Under the pieces are notes generated by a model that did no database searches, was not told where the DNA came from, and saw only the letters and a program-made list of their open reading frames with translations. From assembly GCA_029582155.1 (NCBI GenBank), contig CM055897.1, positions 7,521,161 through 7,585,160 on the forward strand: DNA of 64,000 nucleotides. Direction: 5' to 3'. The DNA is from Panopea generosa. Its lineage: Eukaryota > Mollusca > Bivalvia > Adapedonta > Hiatellidae. This document shows, in pieces, positions 58,918 through 64,000 of this stretch (the first letter of the stretch is position 1; each line of letters starts with the position of its first letter). The translations under genes were made by a program, and so were the position numbers.

Positions 58918-59568
58918 TCAATAAGCTTGTACATAGACGGTCTTTTGAAAAACATGTTTATTTATATACGTCTTTCTAAAATCACTGTAGCAAGGACAGA
59001 TGCAAATGAAATGGTATACATGTATATCTTCTACCTCAGTAGTGTTACAACAAAGACAATATCTCTCATTTCTTGGAATGTGATTTCTTGTATAACGACC
59101 TGTTTGAATTCTAAGAGTATGTGCTGATAATCTAATTCTAGTAACAAACAATCTTAAATCGTTTTGGAGAATTTTTAAATACTGTTCATATGCAAAACTA
59201 CTTTTGAAATATTTATACTCTTCTATAACATGACTATTGTTAACTGAGCCATACCATTCTTGGATAAAACAATCAATAACACGCTTTTTGAATATACAAG
59301 GAAATGTTTTATTATCAAAAGAAGCATCTGTATATAAGTAAGAAAACCCATAATCATTTAATAGTTTCTTGACATTGGAAACCCAATTTTTACATCCTTT
59401 TGCACAATCATTAACACCTTGTTGATACAATTTATGTATAATGATATTGTCAGTATTAATAATTTTCCACCAATACTTTATAATTCTACTACATCGGGTA
59501 ATGTACAGCGGATAACGTCCAAGTTCACAGTAAACTCCTGCGGTACATGTACTTAAGGAGGAATATAC
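58918..59568 (-). mobile_element. LINE ORF2 C-terminal fragment
   Basis: The minus-strand frame is open from about 59568 to 58918 (about 215 codons; the upstream 130 bp lack an ATG). It contains GVYCELGRYPLYITRCSRII and KYWWKIINTD. Near its end it has RLSAHTLRIQTGRYTRNHIP then NERYCLCC, VEDIHVYHF and CPCYSDFRKTYI. The GRY...R..R.C..C......ED..HF...CP.Y...R pattern is the C-terminal Cys/His region common in LINE ORF2 proteins of molluscs. The RT domain is missing, so the copy is 5'-truncated. Confidence 0.75.
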
Positions 59569-59593
59569 CTTTTAATTTATTTTCGAAATCAGT

Positions 59594-61130
59594 GAAATAT
59601 TTGGTATGTAATGAAACTAGAAGTAATTTCCAATTTGAATATGCTTTTTTTCTGCTGTAAATATAACACTTCTTTACCTATGGCGTCGTAAACATGGCCA
59701 TGTTTGGTCTTTGTGACGTCCCGATTTATAGCAACAAAAACGCGTATTTGTCGACCTCAGTCAAGTTATACCGAATATACAGAATCGAAACACATATCAC
59801 CACGTACACATTCAACGGATATATGAATTTACATATGCAATAATTACGACGAACGCAAAATTCTGAAAATATTAACGAAAAACGGAAATAATTATTTCTC
59901 GATTTTTTCGAAAAAAAAATGCTTCAAATCAAAATTATCAAAAAAACTAACTGAGCGATTTTGGAATAATTTTTATGTGATTTCAAACAAAACAATTTTT
60001 TTATTTTTGATTATTTAACCCCACCCTACGTCAAAAAAGACGTCAACATATTGCATAATTCTACGCGTTTTCCATAAGATTTTCGGCGGTTGATTAAGGT
60101 TAGATTATTTTCTAAACAGTGGCATTAAATAGTATATTATAAAACTAGAAGTAATTTCCAATGTGAATATGTATTTTTTGCAGCGGTGAATAGAATATAT
60201 ATTTATATGTGACGTCGTAAACATGGCCATGTTCAGCCTTTTTGACGTCCCACTGCATAGCAGCAAAATCGCGTATATTTTTGACCTCAGTCGTTATACC
60301 GAATGTACAGAATCGAAACACATATCACCACGTACACATTCAACGGATATATGAATTTACATATGCAATAATTACGACGAACGCAAAATTCTGAAAATAT
60401 TAACGAAAAACGGAAATAATTTTTTCTCGATTTTTTCGAAAAAAAAATGCTTCAAATCAAAATTATCAAAAAAACTAACTGAGCGATTTTGGAATAAATT
60501 TTATGTGAATTCAAACAAAACAATATTTTTTATTTTTTATTATTTAACCCCACCCTACGTCAAAAAAGACGTCAACATATTGCATAATTCTACGCGTTTT
60601 CCATAAGATTTTCGGCGGTTGATTAAGGTTAAATTATTTTCTAAATGTGGTATAAATTAGTATATTATGAAACTAAAAGTAATTTCCAATGTGAATATGT
60701 ATTTTTTGCTGCGGTGAATAGAATATATATTTATATGTGACGTCGTAAACATGGCCATGTTCAGCCTTTTTGACATCCCAATGTATAGCAGCAAAATGGC
60801 GTATATTTTCGACCTCAGTTGAGTTATTCCCAATACGCAGAATAGAAACATATATCAACATGTGCACATTTGACGGATTTACAAATTCAAAAATTACAAC
60901 AAACGCCACGTTTTGAAAATACTAGCGAAAAACGGAAACTATTTTTTTCTCGATTTTTTTTCGAAAAAAACGGCTTCAAATCAAAATTACCAAAAAACAA
61001 ATCAAGCGATTTTTGCATAATTTTTATATCACTTTATACTTTATATTGTACAATTATTGTGAGAAAAATTGACAAACTAGATTTTTTATGATTTTCAATT
61101 ATTTAACCCTACCCTACGTTTTAAACGCTT
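59594..61130. repeat. 528-bp tandem triplication
   Basis: AAGTAATTTCCAAT starts at 59621, 60149 and 60677, exactly 528 bp apart. Units 1 and 2 are almost identical over long stretches (TCGAAACACATATCACCACG and GCAATAATTACGACGAACGC). Unit 3 has drifted and has lost the GACGTCAACATATTGCATAA part. Each unit has AACATGGCCATGTT, a perfect 14-bp palindrome, near GACGTC/GACATC. No protein is seen. Confidence 0.9.
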
Positions 61131-62430
61131 TAAAGCAAACGTGAACGTCGGTATAGCGCATGAAGTATACGTTTTGTGACAATTAAATTATGAATGTGTT
61201 ACAGTTTATTCCAAACTTTATAAAGTCCAGACCTGTTGTTTTAATAACTGACAACCGAGATGTCCACTTTTCACTAGCAGTCGTGGAGCTAGTCAGAAAT
61301 GAGTTGGTATTCAGTTCCGTGTAAGTGAAAAAAATGACGGTTTTGTATGTGCACCAAACAGACACGCTATCATAAATGCAATAGACAAAGCACTTCCTTT
61401 TTCCATGGTGGTACTTTGCCTTATAGATGATGTGTCTTTAAAGAAAATTAATCTTTTTTTTAGAAATTCCCATCCTGGCAACGCATATCGCCTCCCTCAG
61501 GAATCGTTCTTCATGTAAACGGTTCGTCTATTTCAGTTAGATGTTTTATAATAAGAAAATCTTACGGTACAGATTAAGTAATCTTGGACAATCTTGAAAA
61601 AAAAATCCAAGAAATCAGACGAGAGATTAACCGGTTTGAAATAATTGATATAGATTCGTTATAATGATAAACTACCTCGATCTTACACGTCCGTCGCAAC
61701 GATAAACTACCTCGGTCTTACACGTTCGTCACAATGATAAACTACCTCGGTCTTACACGTCCGTCACAATGATAAACTACCTGAGTCTTGATGCTTATTT
61801 TTATATAAGAACATGTTACTGATACACTTTACCAAAATACATGTAAAACGAAACTAAATTGCAGATGTAAACTGAAATTGTTACACGACCTTTAACCCGG
61901 ACACTCTACAACTTCTTAGTCAGGAAAATGACATGTTTATTATTTTTCCGTCATTTTCGTTAAAAAATATGTTTTATTTACGCAATGGATGAAAATATTT
62001 TAACCAATTCTGGTATATGAAAAAAGTATTTTACAGAATGTTAACATTATTCACGCCATTGAATACAAAACATTACAGATCTAGCTATCCTATATATTTT
62101 GTCTACTTTGTTAGTAATATATCAATACCGTTGTTATCAGTACAGAAGCACGAAAGATGACATTGTATGAAGCAATCAAACGTATTGAGCTCGTGTTCAT
62201 AATTGATAACTGTACCATTAGCTGCAATGTCCATCTTCCATTTAAGGTTTTCATCCTCTTTTTGTAACAACGATAATCTCATATTTACGATCAATGTAAA
62301 AACAATTTAATAAGACCGAACAAAGCAAATCCACAGCTGTTACGGTTATTTTCCAACTGGATTTCATATGTAGACAGGAGGAATGTGTTTACACTTTTTC
62401 AGGTAATAGAAGTGCTTTTATTTGTCAAAC
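61131..62430. other. Intergenic DNA with a 36-bp repeat
   Basis: At 61655-61795 ATGATAAACTACCTCGGTCT plus TACACGTCCGTCACA recurs about four times with a ~36-bp period. At 61390-61425 a block resembles the segment inside the 64-bp array (44425). No gene is seen. Confidence 0.6.
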
Positions 62431-62610
62431 GATCATAAATCGTTTAATAGCCTGTCATTGCTGAAGTAATGGGTTCGAGCCTACCTATTATACTCATGTG
62501 TATTCTGAGGCTTTGCTTAGCAAATACAATTGAATATACCACGTACAACCTGTCTGTATATATACATATATATACAATAGCGTTAAACTCCATTCAAAAA
62601 TAAGATATAC
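62430..62610 (+). mobile_element. Degenerate tRNA-derived SINE (SINE-B-like)
   Basis: ATGGGTTCGAGCCTACC is a B-box-like word. It is followed by ATACCACGTACAACCTGTCT and GCGTTAAACTCCATTCAAAA, which parallel the SINE-B 3' part (CCATATATAACCTG ... GACGTTAAACCTCGTTCATT). Confidence 0.5.
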
Positions 62611-62612
62611 GG

Positions 62613-62796
62613 TACAGCCAAACCTGTACAAGCGGTCACCACTATTAAGCAGACACGTTTCTTAAGCAACCACATTTTTTTTATTTCCCGTTTATATGCT
62701 TTCATAGCAAATTTACCTGCATTAAACAGCAACCTGTCTCAAAAGGCCAATTTTGTTCTTTCCCTTGACTGGCTGCTTAAGACAGGTTTGACTATA
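62613..62796. mobile_element. MITE-2, full copy
   Basis: It runs from TACAGCCAAACCTGTACAAG to CTTAAGACAGGTTTGACTAT plus A, with inverted ends and TA borders. Inner inverse blocks AAGCAGACACG and GGCTGCTTAAG match the 33015 copy. Confidence 0.8.
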
Positions 62797-62901
62797 TTCC
62801 CTATCCAGTGTTTTTGTTTCATAGCATATTTTAATTATTAATGCATTTAGAGAAGGGACATGTTTCAATGCCAGTTTCATTTTTATTTAGTTGTCCACAC
62901 A

Positions 62902-63105
62902 TTTCAGGTTATATATGGCATATCCAGTTTTATTGGTCGAGAAAGACCTTAGAATGAATCTGAGAAAAACCACCGTCCTCCCAAAAGCAACTGACAAACT
63001 TTCTCACAAAAGTTGTTTGAATTGGGACTCGAACCAACAGCCTTGCAGTCAATTTTTGACTGATTTACAGTCGGCAACTTAGACTACTCGACCACGGATG
63101 ACCCG
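62902..63105 (-). mobile_element. SINE-B, minus-strand copy
   Basis: It runs from TTCAGGTTATATATGGCATA through CAACTGACAAACTTTCTCAC to the inverse B box GGGACTCGAACCAACAGCC and the head inverse ACTACTCGACCACGGATGAC. Confidence 0.75.
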
Positions 63106-63221
63106 TTTCAACATACAACTGATAAAATATGACCTCGAAATGAATTGAACAAATACCTCATATTGCAAATTAGGTCAACCTCTTCTATTCCGCAATTACA
63201 TAAGTCTGTAGTATTGACCTG

Positions 63222-63430
63222 GCTATTCCAACTGGGTCCGTTAAATAGCAATGTTGGGAAAGCCACATTTGAGCACGTTGATTGGTCAGTTGCTTCAACT
63301 AAATCTTTTAACGACGTCACAGTTTAGAAAGCATTCAATTGCTATGAATTGTGGGACAGGCATAGAAGTCCCTGCTTTTTCATTTGGGGTTACTAGACCT
63401 GATTCGGGAGATATCAGGTTCTGGGATTGA
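63222..63430 (+). repeat. Interspersed repeat, pair with 21773-21960
   Basis: TCCGTTAAATAGCAATGTTG, GGAAAGCCACATTTGAGCAC and GTTGATTGGTCAGTTGC match the 21.8-kb copy. It carries about 25 bp extra (ACTAGACCTGATTCGGGAGA) before GGTTCTGGGAT. Confidence 0.7.
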
Positions 63431-63961
63431 CTACCATTACATACAGCTACCTAACGCAGATATATTTTGACCGAGCTTGGCTCCAACACATGAACTCAGG
63501 GATGAGGGGTAAATGGTGTTTGCTATGACGACTCCAGACCATTCGACCACGGAGAAAAAATAATTTATGGTTATTCATACAAAATCGATGTAGCCGTATA
63601 TCGCAATGCGGCTGTTATCAACTTTGACGTTCGGTACTCTTCGGTAGTTTAAACTCAACTTACAATTCAATACAAAGAAACACGAAGCCAAACTGCGTAA
63701 ATATATTCTATATACATTCTGGTAATTTTCCACAGGTGTTGCCACGATGCATATTATAATAACAAATTATATTAGATTTCTAGATAGTATTTTACCGTCA
63801 TACTGTGAATATAAAAACTAGCATGATACCTACGTGGGTACAGTCGCGTATTTCTCTTTGTCTGACAAAGTGAAATCTCAAAATCAATGACGTCAACAAT
63901 AAATTATTTCAATAAATGCAAACAATAGAAATGTTCAGCTGTTTCAGTTATTTCAAAAGAC

Positions 63962-64000
63962 CGCAGCGATGGTCTAGTGGTAGAGCGTCTTCTCAGCATT
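63962..64000 (+). mobile_element. tRNA-like SINE head, cut by window end
   Basis: CGCAGCGATGGTCTAGTGGT then AGAGCGTCTTCTCAGCATT is an A-box-type head like that of SINE-E. The B box lies beyond the window, so a true tRNA gene cannot be excluded. Confidence 0.5.

Overview
The window looks like non-coding-rich nuclear DNA from an invertebrate animal. My best guess is a bivalve mollusc or other lophotrochozoan. The reasons are high AT content, short exons with GT-AG introns, several tRNA-derived SINE families, many small inverted-repeat elements, long minisatellites, and a large many-EGF receptor gene of a kind common in bivalves. No species is named. Exons were joined by eye from splice-site and reading-phase agreement, with no transcript evidence. 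Family labels such as SINE-A or MITE-1 are mine and apply only to this window.

Two protein genes can be assembled, both on the minus strand. The first (19183 down to 5248) encodes a putative type I membrane receptor. It has a signal peptide split over two small exons, one 1.6-kb exon with about 14-15 laminin/MEGF-type EGF modules, a transmembrane exon, and a cytoplasmic tail with four YxxV/YxxL motifs. The layout resembles engulfment or scavenger receptors of the Draper/CED-1/MEGF10 and SREC type. One joint between the membrane exon and the tail is unresolved. The second (52799 down to 46798) is a four-exon short-chain dehydrogenase of 338 residues in the RDH/17-beta-HSD/3-hydroxybutyrate dehydrogenase (SDR9C) group, with all catalytic motifs visible.

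Three further minus-strand coding remnants are present: a SET-domain (KMT5A-like) piece at 31.4 kb with a possible upstream exon at 35.8 kb, and two non-LTR retrotransposon fragments (RT motif at 43.4 kb, ORF2 C-terminus at 59 kb).

The rest is repeats. By region: 1-3.8 kb, a 981-bp composite array; 5-19 kb, the receptor gene with SINEs and MITEs in its introns, a 29-bp and a 66-bp minisatellite and 1.2 kb of ATT-rich DNA; 19-23.6 kb, SINEs and MITEs; 24.1-25.5 kb, a 15-bp array; 25.8-26.7 kb, a TGTATN array; 27-31 kb, MITEs and a decaying 35-bp array; 31-36 kb, SET remnants and repeats; 36.2-42.0 kb, a 5.7-kb 66-bp satellite; 43.6-45.7 kb, a 64-bp array carrying CACGTG in most units; 46.8-52.8 kb, the dehydrogenase gene; 53-64 kb, local duplications, a LINE fragment, a 528-bp triplication and more MITEs and SINEs. 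The window ends inside a tRNA-like SINE head.
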